From the NCBI RefSeq assembly GCF_010500965.1, contig NZ_QVMI01000027.1:1-64000 (forward strand): a stretch of 64,000 nt of DNA, in the 5' to 3' direction. A program made the position numbers and the translations under genes. The notes under the pieces are model-generated. The model was not told the origin of the DNA. It saw only the letters and a program-made list of their open reading frames with translations, and ran no database searches. This stretch comes from Bacteroides sp. 51. GTDB taxonomy: Bacteria; Bacteroidota; Bacteroidia; Bacteroidales; Bacteroidaceae. Positions 8,701-16,921 of this stretch are shown here, piece by piece (position 1 is the stretch's first letter; every line of letters starts with the position of its first letter).

Positions 8701-9055
8701 CAAGCGCCGGCTTAACGACTTGGTTGTAATAAACAAAATGACGTTGCTTTACCTTGTCGTATGCCATGTGGATACGTCCACCCAGCTCGGGCAATATCAT
8801 CACCTTGATATACTCATTCTCGATAAAGAGTACCTTGTATGGTTTATCTACTTTATCGTCCGATACCTTTTCAACAACAGGATACGGATACACTACCCCT
8901 GAACTTCCCTGATATACACGTTTCTCAAGGAATATAGGGTTCTTTTCTTCTTCGCCAATCTCGTAGGTGGGAAGCATAACAGTCTCTTCCCATGCCCTGA
9001 CCACGCCCTTTTCTGTTACTTGGGGTTGGATCAGGTAATCGGTAATCTTTTCCAT
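5714..9055 (-). CDS. DUF5107 domain / TPR protein
   Basis: A 1113-residue protein without a signal peptide, so probably cytoplasmic. The N-terminal third (about 1-340: FIENEYIKVMILPELGGRIH, YYNQVVKPALVGLTGPWISG, GIEFNWPQHHRPSTF) is a DUF5107 domain, resembling aldose-1-epimerase-like sugar-binding folds. From about residue 500 it is built of tetratricopeptide repeats (AKAEPYFHKAIETL, EAYYNLGWSLKMQGQLDKAY and many more). Activity is not established here; a carbohydrate-processing role is inferred from the sugar symporter just upstream in the same operon (48-base gap) and the divergent AraC regulator. Confidence 0.8.
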   Translation of the reverse strand: MEKITDYLIQPQVTEKGVVRAWEETVMLPTYEIGEEEKNPIFLEKRVYQGSSGVVYPYPVVEKVSDDKVDKPYKVLFIENEYIKVMILPELGGRIHMAYDKVKQRHFVYYNQVVKPALVGLTGPWISGGIEFNWPQHHRPSTFLPTDYYIEENADGSVTVWCSEVERMFRTKGMQGFTLHPGKSYIEIKVKVYNRTSFPQTFLWWANPAVVVNDGYHSVFPPDVHAVFDHGKRDVSNFPIATGVYYKQDYSAGVDISKYKNIPVPTSYMAVQSRFNFVGGYEADVNAGLLHVADHHVSPGKKQWTWGNGDFGQAWDRNLTDEDGPYIELMTGVYTDNQPDFTWLQPGEEKSWVQYFMPYSEVGYVKNATKDAVVNVEIQDGKAHIILYTTGEYKNLRIVLKDIDGQVFVDDYAHTSPAESYSRTIQVGNKLPEELIFTLYDATGREMLSYQADKPEIKPTPDPARAAKDPKDIASMEQLYLTGLHLEQYRHATYNPADYYQEALRREPGDSRCNNAMGLLLMRKGQFAKAEPYFHKAIETLTERSPNPYDGEAYYNLGWSLKMQGQLDKAYDAFYKSTWNAAWQDPAYLALAQIDVARGQWEDALDRIDRSLIRNWHNHKARQLKASILRHLGMKASALSLIEESLKIDKFNMGCRFEKYLLTDNAKDLNTFLSMMRGAVHTYIEYALDYAAAGLYDEATQLLSYAIADPEKVYPMVYYALGYFASCSGDEAKALEYYRKASGMSPEKCFPNRIEEVNILQDAIRLQPTDAYAPYYLGNFWYAARQYDEATACWEASYQLNDTFPTVLRNLSLAYYNKYNRKAEARELLEKAFALDETDSRILMELDQLYKKMGLSSADRLAFLEKYPVLVEQRDDLCIERISLYNQLGKYKEAMQLIDSRTYHPWEGGEGKITKQYVVCRIELAKQAMQAQDYATAVRLLNETDAYPHHLGEGKLANAEENDIDYLKGVAYRALGAEEKAVYYFHKATIGSSEPQQAFYYNDQQPDKIFYQGLAWAALGETDKAKSRYNALIDHGKKHLFDQCRIDYFAVSLPDLAIWEDDLNIRNQIHCHYVIGLGELGLGHTEEAKTYLSKVLDLDSNHMDARLVFESIR

Positions 9056-9072
9056 AAATTATTTATTTTAGG

Positions 9073-9107
9073 AGTCAGAAGTCAAGAACTACTAACTTCT
9101 AGCTACT
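9073..9107. repeat. 7-bp unit tract between symporter and DUF5107 genes
   Basis: Five heptamers in register: AGTCAGA, AGTCAAG, AACTACT, AACTTCT and AGCTACT. It includes the stop codon of the symporter gene (read on the minus strand) and most of the 47-base spacer. Confidence 0.8.
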
Positions 9108-10485
9108 TAATTAATTCTTTCTCAATCTCTTCCAATGATTTCCCTTTCGTTTCGGGAAGCTGTGAACGTATAAACAGGAATCCGGCGAAACAAATTGCAC
9201 CATATACCCAGAATGTGCCCGAAGCATTCAGATATTCATTCAACAACGGGAATGTATAGGTAAGGACGAAGGATGCCAGCCACAGAAAGAAGGTTGACAC
9301 AGCCACAGCGGCACCACGAATGCGAGTGGGGAATATCTCGGAAAGCACTACCCACACCACCGGAGCAAGAGACATGGCATAACAAGCAATAGCCATCACA
9401 ACCAATAGAAGCATCGGCCAACCGCTCACCTCGAAAAAGTAACAGGCGCCCAATATAGCGTAGATGCCAGCCAATCCAATGGAACCGACATACATCAATG
9501 CACGGCGTCCCCAACGGTCGACGGTATAAATGGCTACAAACGTAAAGATCAGATTCGTTACACCGGTCACCACGATATTCATCAGAACGTCGGAAACAGC
9601 GTAACCTGCCGCGGAGAATATTTCGTGTGCATAATTAAAGATAACATTGATACCACACCATTGTTGGAATACAGAAAGTACAATACCGATAATCAGCACT
9701 TTACGTACATTGGGTTGCAAGAGTGCTTTCCAGTTGTTCTTCTCTTGCGTCTGGGGAGAAAGAGCAATTTCTTTCAACTCGGCATCTGCATAAGTCTGTC
9801 CACCAATGCGGGCGAAAATCTTACGCGCTGCATCCTGTTTGCTGTTTATAGCCAACCAGCGGGGACTTTCGGGAATCACAAAGGAAAGGATGAAAAACAA
9901 TCCCGCCGGGATTAGTTCTGCCCAGAACATCCAACGCCATGCCCAGTCTATACTATGTGGAGAAAGTACATCTTTATCCGGCATAAAGTAGTCGCCAATC
10001 TGCCAGTTGGCAAGCTGCGCCGCCAGGATGCCAATTACAATTGTTAGTTGATTTAAGGAAACAAACCGTCCCCTGACCGATGCAGGTGATACTTCTGCAA
10101 TATAAATCGGTGAAATATTGGAAGCGATACCAATACCAAACCCACCAATTATGCGGTAAATAATAAACCAAGAGAAATTGTCCACCACTCCTGTTCCATA
10201 AGCCGAGATGGTAAACAGCGCCGAAGCAATGATCAACATTTTTTTCCGTCCGTAGCGGTCACTCCAGGCACCAGCCAGTAGAGCACCGACCAAACATCCT
10301 ATTAATGCACTACTCATGGCCCATCCGCGCATCGCAGCCGAGCCTTCAAGCCCAAAGAAAGGTTCATAAAATATTTTGGCTCCACCGATAACAACCCAAT
10401 CGTAGCCGAAGAGAAGTCCGCCCATAGCAGACACTAATGTAATGAGCAATAAATAGCCTTTACTGTGTGTATTTCCGTTTCGCAT
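9103..10485 (-). CDS. Sugar:H+ symporter (MFS sugar porter, XylE/GalP-like)
   Basis: A 460-residue, 12-helix inner-membrane transporter. Sugar-porter signatures are present: GGLLFGYDWVVIGG in helix 1, AGAWSDRYGRKK after helix 2, PESPRWL before the central loop, QQWCGINVIFNYA in helix 7, DRWGRR, and the terminal PETKGKSLEEIE. Family members import xylose, arabinose, galactose or glucose with a proton; the substrate here cannot be read. It is the first gene of the operon with the DUF5107 protein and is divergent from the AraC regulator. A -7 box TACTTTTG lies at 10510-10517 on the minus strand. Confidence 0.9.
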   Translation of the reverse strand: MRNGNTHSKGYLLLITLVSAMGGLLFGYDWVVIGGAKIFYEPFFGLEGSAAMRGWAMSSALIGCLVGALLAGAWSDRYGRKKMLIIASALFTISAYGTGVVDNFSWFIIYRIIGGFGIGIASNISPIYIAEVSPASVRGRFVSLNQLTIVIGILAAQLANWQIGDYFMPDKDVLSPHSIDWAWRWMFWAELIPAGLFFILSFVIPESPRWLAINSKQDAARKIFARIGGQTYADAELKEIALSPQTQEKNNWKALLQPNVRKVLIIGIVLSVFQQWCGINVIFNYAHEIFSAAGYAVSDVLMNIVVTGVTNLIFTFVAIYTVDRWGRRALMYVGSIGLAGIYAILGACYFFEVSGWPMLLLVVMAIACYAMSLAPVVWVVLSEIFPTRIRGAAVAVSTFFLWLASFVLTYTFPLLNEYLNASGTFWVYGAICFAGFLFIRSQLPETKGKSLEEIEKELIK

Positions 10486-10509
10486 GTGGTAATTGATTTA
10501 ATGACAGGA

Positions 10510-10582
10510 CAAAAGTACAGGTAAACGGAGAAGTAAAAAATGTAAGAAGGATTGCAAAACATGTAAAAAACGACTATCTTAG
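10510..10582. promoter_or_regulatory. Divergent promoter region, symporter / araC-type gene
   Basis: The minus-strand -7 TACTTTTG (10510-10517) serves the symporter. The plus-strand TATCTTAG (10575-10582), with TTG at 10552-10554 (20-base spacer), serves the regulator. Between them are two similar A-rich stretches, GTAAAAAATGTAAG and CATGTAAAAAAC, possible half-sites for the AraC protein. Confidence 0.5.
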
Positions 10583-10608
10583 CAAAATAATAAATTCGGA
10601 GGGAAATT

Positions 10609-11523
10609 ATGATCGAAAACATGCTTGCAGATGGTTTTAAAGGTGAACGGGCAATCGTCACTCCATATAATATAAGGACATATCTGGCTGAAAATAAAAT
10701 CACCCGGCAGATGTATGTAACTCATATTGGCTATTATCCAAATGCGAAATACCATTACCGGGAGCGCAAGGATGGAACAAACGAGTATGTTTTTATCTAT
10801 TGCGAGAAGGGGCAGGGATGGATAGATTATGCCGACGGCAGGCATCGTCTCAAAGAAAATAGTTTCTTTATCATTCCCGCTAACGAAAAGCATGCGTATG
10901 GAGCGGATGCTCGCGACCCCTGGAGTATATATTGGCTTCACTTTCAGGGAGATAATATAGATATGTTTCGTTCCATTATAGGTAGGACTTGTTATCTGGA
11001 AGAATCGGATAAGAGCAGATATCAAGATCGTATACAGCTATTCAACGAGTTATATCAGAATCTTAATATGGGGTACAGCCCTGAGAATCTGGAATATATC
11101 ACTTTCTGTCTGATGCATTTTATGGCTTCATTGAAGTACGTATCTCAATATCGGGAGATTAAACAGGTAAGGGAAGATGATGTGGTACAGAAAACTATTA
11201 TATATATGAAGGAGAATCTGGAGAATAAAATTATTCTGGAAGATATTGCACAGGCGGTAGGTTATTCGGGGTCACGATTAAATACGTTATTCTCGCAACG
11301 AACATCGTTCTCGCCCATAGAATATTATAACCAGTTGAAGATACAACGGGCATGCAGCTACCTGCAATTCACCGAACTAAAAATAAAGGAGATTGCTTTC
11401 CGGCTTAATTATTATGATCCATTCCATTTCTCTAAGGCCTTTCATAAGGAAATGGAAATAACACCTAAAGAGTATAGGAAGAGGTATCAGGACCGGCGAG
11501 GTGGTGCCTTCATAATGTCATAG
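10609..11523 (+). CDS. AraC-family transcriptional regulator
   Basis: A 304-residue protein. The N-terminal cupin-type sensing domain (about 20-160: GQGWIDYADGRHRLKENSFF, IPANEKHAYG, WSIYWLHFQG) is followed by two helix-turn-helix motifs in the last 100 residues (ILEDIAQAVGYSGSRLNTLF; IKEIAFRLNYYDPFHFSKAF; ending TPKEYRKRYQ). Such regulators usually activate an adjacent sugar operon when their sugar is bound, and it is divergent from the symporter gene. A GGAGGGAAATT stretch before the ATG resembles a ribosome site, unusual here. Confidence 0.9.
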   Translation: MIENMLADGFKGERAIVTPYNIRTYLAENKITRQMYVTHIGYYPNAKYHYRERKDGTNEYVFIYCEKGQGWIDYADGRHRLKENSFFIIPANEKHAYGADARDPWSIYWLHFQGDNIDMFRSIIGRTCYLEESDKSRYQDRIQLFNELYQNLNMGYSPENLEYITFCLMHFMASLKYVSQYREIKQVREDDVVQKTIIYMKENLENKIILEDIAQAVGYSGSRLNTLFSQRTSFSPIEYYNQLKIQRACSYLQFTELKIKEIAFRLNYYDPFHFSKAFHKEMEITPKEYRKRYQDRRGGAFIMS

Positions 11524-11524
11524 T

Positions 11525-11553
11525 TGTAGGGGCAGGCCTTGTGTCTGCCCCTA
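11525..11553. repeat. 29-base palindromic element, copy 1
   Basis: Inverted repeat TAGGGGCAG / CTGCCCCTA around GGCCTTGTGT. It is identical over 29 bases to the element at 19266-19294. It starts 2 bases after the stop of the AraC-type gene and lies between convergent genes, so it may act as a two-way terminator, although no T tract follows. Confidence 0.85.
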
Positions 11554-11581
11554 TAGTCATGTCATACATGTATTTTGTTCA

Positions 11582-12274
11582 TTACTCGGCAGTGCCGTAA
11601 GTTTCTTCATAAGGTTGTACAATCACCCAACCATCACCTTCGAACTGTAACTGGAAGCTTTCGCCTGAACCGCGACCAATTAATGTTTTGAATGAAATGT
11701 CTGTTTTGATCTTTGGAGTAAGATTGCCTGACCATGCTACAGTAGCATTAGGGTCTGTATATACAGGTTTACCCGGTTTAACGAGCAATGTCAAAGGATC
11801 GCCATGTGTACAGATAGCTGCATGACCGGTACCACTTAAATGCACCTGAAATAAACCACCGCCCACAACTCCGGCCATACTTTTCATCAGTTTCACATCA
11901 GATTTAAGGCTTTCTTCATGAGCCAACACATCGTTTCCGTTTACATTGATCGTTTCGTTTTCCAGATAAAGTACACGGATCTTCTTTGCATAGTCGGCCA
12001 CGTATACTCTTCCGGTTCCGGTAGCTTTCATCATTGAAGTACCTTCACCGCTTATCGCTTTCTTTAATAGATTGCCCACACCTTTACTCAACATACCTTC
12101 GCGTTCAAACTTTACATCTCCGTCATAGGCAACCATAGCGCCTTTTTTAATCATTACTGTTTGATTCTTGATATTCAGCTCAAGTAAATACTCTTTTTCC
12201 AATTCGAATAAATCGTTTCTTTCATCTTTTTGTGCAGTCTCCTGAATGAATGACTGAATAGAATACTTGTTCAT
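11582..12274 (-). CDS. AIM24 family protein
   Basis: A 230-residue soluble protein of the AIM24/TRAP-like beta-rich family. Typical pieces are MVAYDGDVKFEREG, a glycine-rich GVGGGLFQVHLSGTGHAAI (about 135-153) and VAWSGNLTPKIKTDISFKTL with RGSGESFQLQFEGDGWVIVQ near the end. The yeast namesake affects mitochondrial membrane organisation; the bacterial role is unknown. It lies 48 bases downstream of the 5'-nucleotidase gene on the same strand and may be co-transcribed. Confidence 0.85.
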   Translation of the reverse strand: MNKYSIQSFIQETAQKDERNDLFELEKEYLLELNIKNQTVMIKKGAMVAYDGDVKFEREGMLSKGVGNLLKKAISGEGTSMMKATGTGRVYVADYAKKIRVLYLENETINVNGNDVLAHEESLKSDVKLMKSMAGVVGGGLFQVHLSGTGHAAICTHGDPLTLLVKPGKPVYTDPNATVAWSGNLTPKIKTDISFKTLIGRGSGESFQLQFEGDGWVIVQPYEETYGTAE

Positions 12275-12322
12275 AAGATTAATTGTAATAAATAGATTAA
12301 AACTTAAAATATATCTGATTAA

Positions 12323-14047
12323 TTAATTTTCTCCAAATAGCAGTTTATAGTCGCGCTTGGCAACCTTTTCTACCCAAGCCTCAGGAATAAATTTCCATTG
12401 ATTGAATGATTTGGGGGTAACAATGCCGGCCTTTTTAATTTCCTCGGCCAGATAAAAACGCAAATCCTTATCCGTAGAGAACACAATACGTTCAGTCAGT
12501 TTCTCACGCGGAATGCCCGATCCTTCGGTCAGGATACCACCGCCTCCGCTACCTTGATAGGAGTTTATAGCCACACGATAGGTATTCATTTCATTAAACG
12601 GATCACCATCGGCCATAGAGATAATCTGCACACGCTCCCCTACCGGTTTCGTTACATCTATGGTATAGCGTATTCCCGCAGCAGAATCAAAAGAGAAGAA
12701 AGGTTTTACAAAACGATACCGGTCATTATATGAGTTCTGTTCGATACGCAACAGGTGGTCATCCTCAGACTTCATCTGGTTACACCAAAGACCGGCTGAA
12801 TATTCCAAAGCCTCGCGTACTTCCTTGCCCGTAAGCATCATGGTATAAAGCAGATTTTCATATTTGTACAGGTTAAACATATCGCGCATGTACACCTTGC
12901 CTGCTTTGATTTCTGAGTTCATCGACAAAGGGGCTACAAGGGATATCTCTGCCTTAGTTAACTTCAACTGCAAATCGTGCAACAGATCAATAAATGCGGA
13001 TGGGCCAAAGAAAGCATCCTGCACGGATACGGTTTCGGTAAACTCACCGATTTCTTCGTTTACATAATCGGCCGTTTGCTGGTAGGCTTTGGCAAAGTAG
13101 CGCATATATGCCTCATCGGGTTCTATTTCTGAGATATCAACTAATTTGCCGGTGATGGTCTTACTTACGAGCTTGCCCTCTTTGAGTATGGCTTGTACAG
13201 CCACATCGCTTATCCGATTGGCTGCGTTAGCGGGATTGATTACCAGTACGGAATCTCCTGCTATATTTAGAATCTTTTCATTGAAAGGCGTATGATCGTG
13301 TCCGCAGAAAACGATATCGAATCCAGGGACCTGGCGAGCTACTTCAAGTCCTACACTTTCTTTAAAGCCGGCAACCTCACCAGACTGTACTCCGGTATGG
13401 AAAAGACCTACGATTAAATCCGGCTTTTCTTTTGCCTGAATAATAGGTAAAAGTTGGCGTGCCGTATCTTCAATATCGGCAAAGCGCAATCCTTCCCAAA
13501 GATTCTCGGGCAGCCATGCCGGAATGGCCTGGGTCAGCATGCCGACAACAGCTATTTTGACTCCATCTTTCACGAAGATATGATAAGGGGGGATATAGGG
13601 TTTGCTGTCTTTGGTCAATATATTAGCTCCAAGAACCGGAAAGGAACAATCTTTAATCCAGCGATCATAAACGGCATGGCCGGTTTCAATGTCATGATTT
13701 CCCATAGCAGCGGCATCGTAACCGATATAGCCCATCACTTCGGCACACAGGTGGGTGGATTTGGTATCTACAAAGTTAGAGTAATACACGCAGGGCTGCC
13801 CTTGCAATAGGTCGCCACCATCTAACAGGAGCACACGATCGCCAAATTCGAGGCGCTGCTCGTTCATAAATGTACTTACGCGGGCAAAGCTTCCTTTGCT
13901 GGGCCGATTATTTATAAAGTCGAAAGGAAAGAAATTTCCATGAACATCAGTGGTGTGATATAGCTTTATGGTCACACTTTTATCCTGGGAAGAGGCAGTA
14001 TTAACCCCTAAAAGAAGGATAAAGAAAAGAACAATATATTTTCTCAT
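12323..14047 (-). CDS. 5'-nucleotidase / metallophosphoesterase (UshA-like)
   Basis: A 574-residue exported enzyme with a signal peptide (residues 1-20, ending NTASSQ). The metallophosphoesterase domain shows the metal ligands in order: TTDVHGNF, LLDGGDLLQG, AMGNHDIE, LFHTG and FCGHDHTPF. The C-terminal 5_nucleotid_C domain (about 330-540: DAFFGPSAFIDLLHD, YKYENLLYTMMLTGKEVREA, INSYQGSGGGG) binds the nucleoside. Family members hydrolyse nucleotides or related phosphate esters in the periplasm. It has its own promoter upstream (14066-14097). Confidence 0.9.
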   Translation of the reverse strand: MRKYIVLFFILLLGVNTASSQDKSVTIKLYHTTDVHGNFFPFDFINNRPSKGSFARVSTFMNEQRLEFGDRVLLLDGGDLLQGQPCVYYSNFVDTKSTHLCAEVMGYIGYDAAAMGNHDIETGHAVYDRWIKDCSFPVLGANILTKDSKPYIPPYHIFVKDGVKIAVVGMLTQAIPAWLPENLWEGLRFADIEDTARQLLPIIQAKEKPDLIVGLFHTGVQSGEVAGFKESVGLEVARQVPGFDIVFCGHDHTPFNEKILNIAGDSVLVINPANAANRISDVAVQAILKEGKLVSKTITGKLVDISEIEPDEAYMRYFAKAYQQTADYVNEEIGEFTETVSVQDAFFGPSAFIDLLHDLQLKLTKAEISLVAPLSMNSEIKAGKVYMRDMFNLYKYENLLYTMMLTGKEVREALEYSAGLWCNQMKSEDDHLLRIEQNSYNDRYRFVKPFFSFDSAAGIRYTIDVTKPVGERVQIISMADGDPFNEMNTYRVAINSYQGSGGGGILTEGSGIPREKLTERIVFSTDKDLRFYLAEEIKKAGIVTPKSFNQWKFIPEAWVEKVAKRDYKLLFGEN

Positions 14048-14065
14048 GACTATTTGATAAGATTA

Positions 14066-14097
14066 CAAATCTACATACAAATCGCTGAAAACACAAA
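14066..14097 (-). promoter_or_regulatory. Promoter of the 5'-nucleotidase gene
   Basis: On the minus strand: TTTG (14094-14097), 20 bases, TAGATTTG (14066-14073). It is placed just upstream of the ATG at 14045-14047. Confidence 0.7.
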
Positions 14098-14115
14098 GGT
14101 ATAACGTTTTTTTAA

Positions 14116-14802
14116 TCACATCCGCTTCCATAGCTTCTGGTAATCGTCTTTCTTTCCGTAACAAACGAATTCATCGCCTGCCAGGAGTTTGCTTTCGGCA
14201 GGAGGTTCGCTCAGGGCTGTTTGTTCTTTTACAGTAAGCCCTAAGAGATTGGTTACTTGCCCGGAACGAGTCAGCGTTATGAGTTTCAGGTGAAATTCTT
14301 CTTCAAGATTCAGTTCACTGATGGAACGTCCTACAAAATTGTCGGGCACGGTAAACTTTACGATCCAATATTCCTTATCTACACGAAAGGCGTCGATCTT
14401 TGTACCAAAGTTAAGTTGCGCCACGAGGGTGTAGGCTGCGTCTTCCTCGGGAGTGAGTATCCGGTCCAGATCAAATGCCTGTAGGACGGCTTTATGTATA
14501 TCGTCCATGGCACGAGCATAGATGTGTTGTACTTTGTGACGTTTAAGTAAAGCCGTCACACGGATGGAAGCGCCGAAGTTCTCGCCAATGGCAACAATGA
14601 CTACATCTACGCTATTCAGGGGAAGTACAGCAAGTGAGGTATCATCGGTTGCGTCTATCACAAAGGCGGTAGCGACTTTGTCTTTTATTTCATCTACACG
14701 GTCTTCGGATATATCTACTCCGATTACTTCATGCCCAAGGGCGGTGAGTTCTGTTGCCGCCACCATGCCGTAGTTTCCTAATCCTATGATTATACATTTC
14801 AT
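14116..14802 (-). CDS. trkA: K+ uptake regulatory protein TrkA/KtrA
   Basis: A 228-residue cytoplasmic gating subunit. The RCK-N Rossmann domain (MKCIIIGLGNYGMVAATEL, then GHEVIGVDISEDRVDEI) binds NAD(H) or ATP/ADP; the C-terminal TrkA-C domain begins near residue 140 (EYWIVKFTVPDNFVGRSISE). It controls the adjacent TrkH/KtrB pore and is the second gene of that operon. The single RCK-N/RCK-C pair is the KtrA arrangement, half the length of E. coli TrkA. Confidence 0.9.
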   Translation of the reverse strand: MKCIIIGLGNYGMVAATELTALGHEVIGVDISEDRVDEIKDKVATAFVIDATDDTSLAVLPLNSVDVVIVAIGENFGASIRVTALLKRHKVQHIYARAMDDIHKAVLQAFDLDRILTPEEDAAYTLVAQLNFGTKIDAFRVDKEYWIVKFTVPDNFVGRSISELNLEEEFHLKLITLTRSGQVTNLLGLTVKEQTALSEPPAESKLLAGDEFVCYGKKDDYQKLWKRM

Positions 14803-14822
14803 GATTTTTGAGTTTAAAAGTA

Positions 14823-14850
14823 GTTAGAAGCTAGAAGCTAGTAGCCAGGT
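14823..14850. repeat. 7-bp unit tract upstream of trkA
   Basis: GTTAGAA, GCTAGAA, GCTAGTA and GCCAGGT in register. Together with the tract at 14885-14905 it makes an imperfect inverted repeat, so the transcript between trkH and trkA could fold into one long hairpin. Confidence 0.8.
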
Positions 14851-14884
14851 TTTGTCCTTTCCATGTGGCATCGTTCATCAACCT

Positions 14885-14905
14885 GACTACTTACTACTAA
14901 CTACT
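14885..14905. repeat. 7-bp unit tract at the end of trkH
   Basis: GACTACT, TACTACT and AACTACT in register. The last unit overlaps the trkH stop codon, read on the minus strand. Confidence 0.75.
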
Positions 14906-16715
14906 AGTTAATAATTATATCATCACTCGGGTACCTGTATTTTGTATGTTTCTTCTGCTTTACCATCCCCAGTATCAGTGTTACAAGCCCCACACGGCCG
15001 ATAAACATCAACACTGCGATCAGGATTTTACTTTCATTATTTAATAACGGGGTTGCTCCCAGGCTGGTTCCGGCGGTACTAAAGGCAGCGATACATTCGA
15101 ATACGAGTGTTACCAATGGGATCTCGGGTTCGAGGATGGTTAACAAGAACACAAACGTAAAAATAGCGCCTAAGGAGATAATCATCGCCGCATTGGCACG
15201 ACGGATTGAATCGGGAGACAGTTCACGTCCAAAGACCTCTACCCTATCTGCTCCCCGAAGAATAGCAAACATATTGAGTACAATAACGGCAAAGGCATTC
15301 ACTTTAATTCCCCCGGCTGTGGACTGCGCCCCACCACCAATCCACATGAACAACATATAGAATAAAAGAGATTGTGTGGTTAGCGTTGTCAGGTGAATAC
15401 TGTTGAATCCGGCGGTTCTGGAAGCTACGCTGTTGAAGAAAGCCTGCGTCCATTTATCGGCCACGGACATACCGGCCAACGCATGATCCCACTCGAAATA
15501 AACAATGGCCAGTGTACCCAGTATCAACAGGAAGAAAGTGGTTATAAAAACAATGCGTGTGTTCAGGCTAAACTGGTGGTATATCTTCCGGTGTATAGGC
15601 TCGCGTGTATGTAAGTAAATCCATAGACGTTTCAGGTAGCTTATTATAATGTCTTTCAGATTGACCAATATGGGATAGCCGATCCCGCCTAAGATAATGA
15701 GTATGGAGATGCTTAGGAAGAAGGGGTTGTGACCATTCATCAATAAGGGGTTTCCTACATTGCCGGACAATGTAGAGACACCTGCGTTACAAAAAGCAGA
15801 GATGGAATGGAATAGTGAAAAAAGCAGTTCGTCTTTTAAGTTCATATTTAATGTTCCATGAATATTCCACCAGATAAGAAGGGTTCCTATCCCTTCAATG
15901 ATAAGTGTGAAAGCAAGTGTATACATTAAGGTGGAGAAAAGGGAATTCAATGATTTTGAACTTACCATATCGCGCACAATCAACTGATTATACAGCGAGG
16001 TGTTTCCCATAAAAAACAAGGCAAAGAAACTGGTAAATGTCATTACGCCCAGGGCTCCTATCTGAATCAGGATAATAATAATGGTAAAGCCGAAAGGGGT
16101 AAACGTAGCTGTCATATCAAACGGCGATAACCCGGTGACACAGACAGAGCTTGTGGCGACAAAGAGTGAATCGACCCAGGAGATGCCATGAAACGTGGAA
16201 CGGGGCAACATGAGCAGTCCGGTTCCGATGAGTATGAAAAATAAGAAACTGGCACCCAGAATAAGGGAAGGATTGGTACGCCGCCCCAGTAAACGGACAA
16301 CGCTATTGGACAGGTAGAAGAATGAAAAAACAAACAACAAGGTGAGCCTGTAGTATCTGCTATCGAGGAAATTCCACAGCCAACTGAGGAACTCGACTTC
16401 GGTCAGTGCCGGAAAAACAATAGGGATCAGTGTCAGGTAGAAAAGGATACTGAACATCCTGGCCAATCGTTTATAGCGATCTTGTTTCAGTCCGCTCCTG
16501 AAAATAAGGTGTAGTGTGATATCCAACAAAAAAATAATCCATACCCATATATAGACATTGATCAGCTGATCTCTTTCTACGGTAGAGACTCCAAAGCCAA
16601 ACTCATAGACGATCGTCGTCAGAAAAATCAGGGCGGCCAGATCGGTTATCACCGTCATCACCCCCATCAGAATGCGAGCGGCAAGATGCCGCGGCCAGTT
16701 TTCTATACCACGCAT
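14904..16715 (-). CDS. trkH: K+ channel/transporter subunit TrkH/KtrB
   Basis: A 603-residue integral membrane protein with four pore repeats. Selectivity-loop elements include ATSSVCVTGLSPFD (about 187-200), FHSISAFCNAGVS, SVASRTAGFNS and CIAAFSTAGTSLGA. An extra N-terminal part of about 150 residues with further helices makes it longer than KtrB (about 450). The first 15 residues are encoded across a copy of the GCGGCAAGG palindrome (16678-16706), so a start at MGVMTVITD, 17 codons later, is possible. A tentative promoter is TTTG (16804-16807) with TAACTTTT (16779-16786) on the minus strand. Confidence 0.9.
   Translation of the reverse strand: MRGIENWPRHLAARILMGVMTVITDLAALIFLTTIVYEFGFGVSTVERDQLINVYIWVWIIFLLDITLHLIFRSGLKQDRYKRLARMFSILFYLTLIPIVFPALTEVEFLSWLWNFLDSRYYRLTLLFVFSFFYLSNSVVRLLGRRTNPSLILGASFLFFILIGTGLLMLPRSTFHGISWVDSLFVATSSVCVTGLSPFDMTATFTPFGFTIIIILIQIGALGVMTFTSFFALFFMGNTSLYNQLIVRDMVSSKSLNSLFSTLMYTLAFTLIIEGIGTLLIWWNIHGTLNMNLKDELLFSLFHSISAFCNAGVSTLSGNVGNPLLMNGHNPFFLSISILIILGGIGYPILVNLKDIIISYLKRLWIYLHTREPIHRKIYHQFSLNTRIVFITTFFLLILGTLAIVYFEWDHALAGMSVADKWTQAFFNSVASRTAGFNSIHLTTLTTQSLLFYMLFMWIGGGAQSTAGGIKVNAFAVIVLNMFAILRGADRVEVFGRELSPDSIRRANAAMIISLGAIFTFVFLLTILEPEIPLVTLVFECIAAFSTAGTSLGATPLLNNESKILIAVLMFIGRVGLVTLILGMVKQKKHTKYRYPSDDIIIN
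16678..16706. repeat. GCGGCAAGG-type palindrome, copy 1 (inside trkH)
   Basis: GCGGCAAGATGCCGC followed by GGCCAGTTTTCTAT. It matches the copy at 18289-18317 through the flank CCAGTTTTCTAT. It is in the coding 5' end of trkH. Confidence 0.75.
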
Positions 16716-16845
16716 AAGACTATTTTTTATAAAACAACGTAGAGTTAGAACTGTTCACCATCTTGCCGCTACCTATTAAAAAGTTACTAAAAACCGCCTA
16801 TTACAAACATAATTCATAAAATAGCCTCTTATTTTATTCAAAATA

Positions 16846-16869
16846 AAACTGGCGACGGCACCTTGCCGC
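16846..16869. repeat. GCGGCAAGG-type palindrome, copy 2
   Basis: The reverse orientation of the family: AAACTGGCGACGGCACCTTG followed by CCGC. The CTTG within it is the -33 box of the trpB2 promoter. A shorter remnant (TCTTGCCGCT) is at 16761-16770. Confidence 0.75.
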
Positions 16870-16892
16870 GTGAAAAAATATAGCTAAATTTG
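16862..16892 (+). promoter_or_regulatory. trpB2 promoter
   Basis: CTTG (16862-16865), exactly 19 bases, TAAATTTG (16885-16892). The -33 element lies in a repeat copy, so insertion of the repeat may have created or replaced the promoter. Confidence 0.75.
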
Positions 16893-16921
16893 CAATTCAA
16901 TCATTATAAAGATAGAATCTT

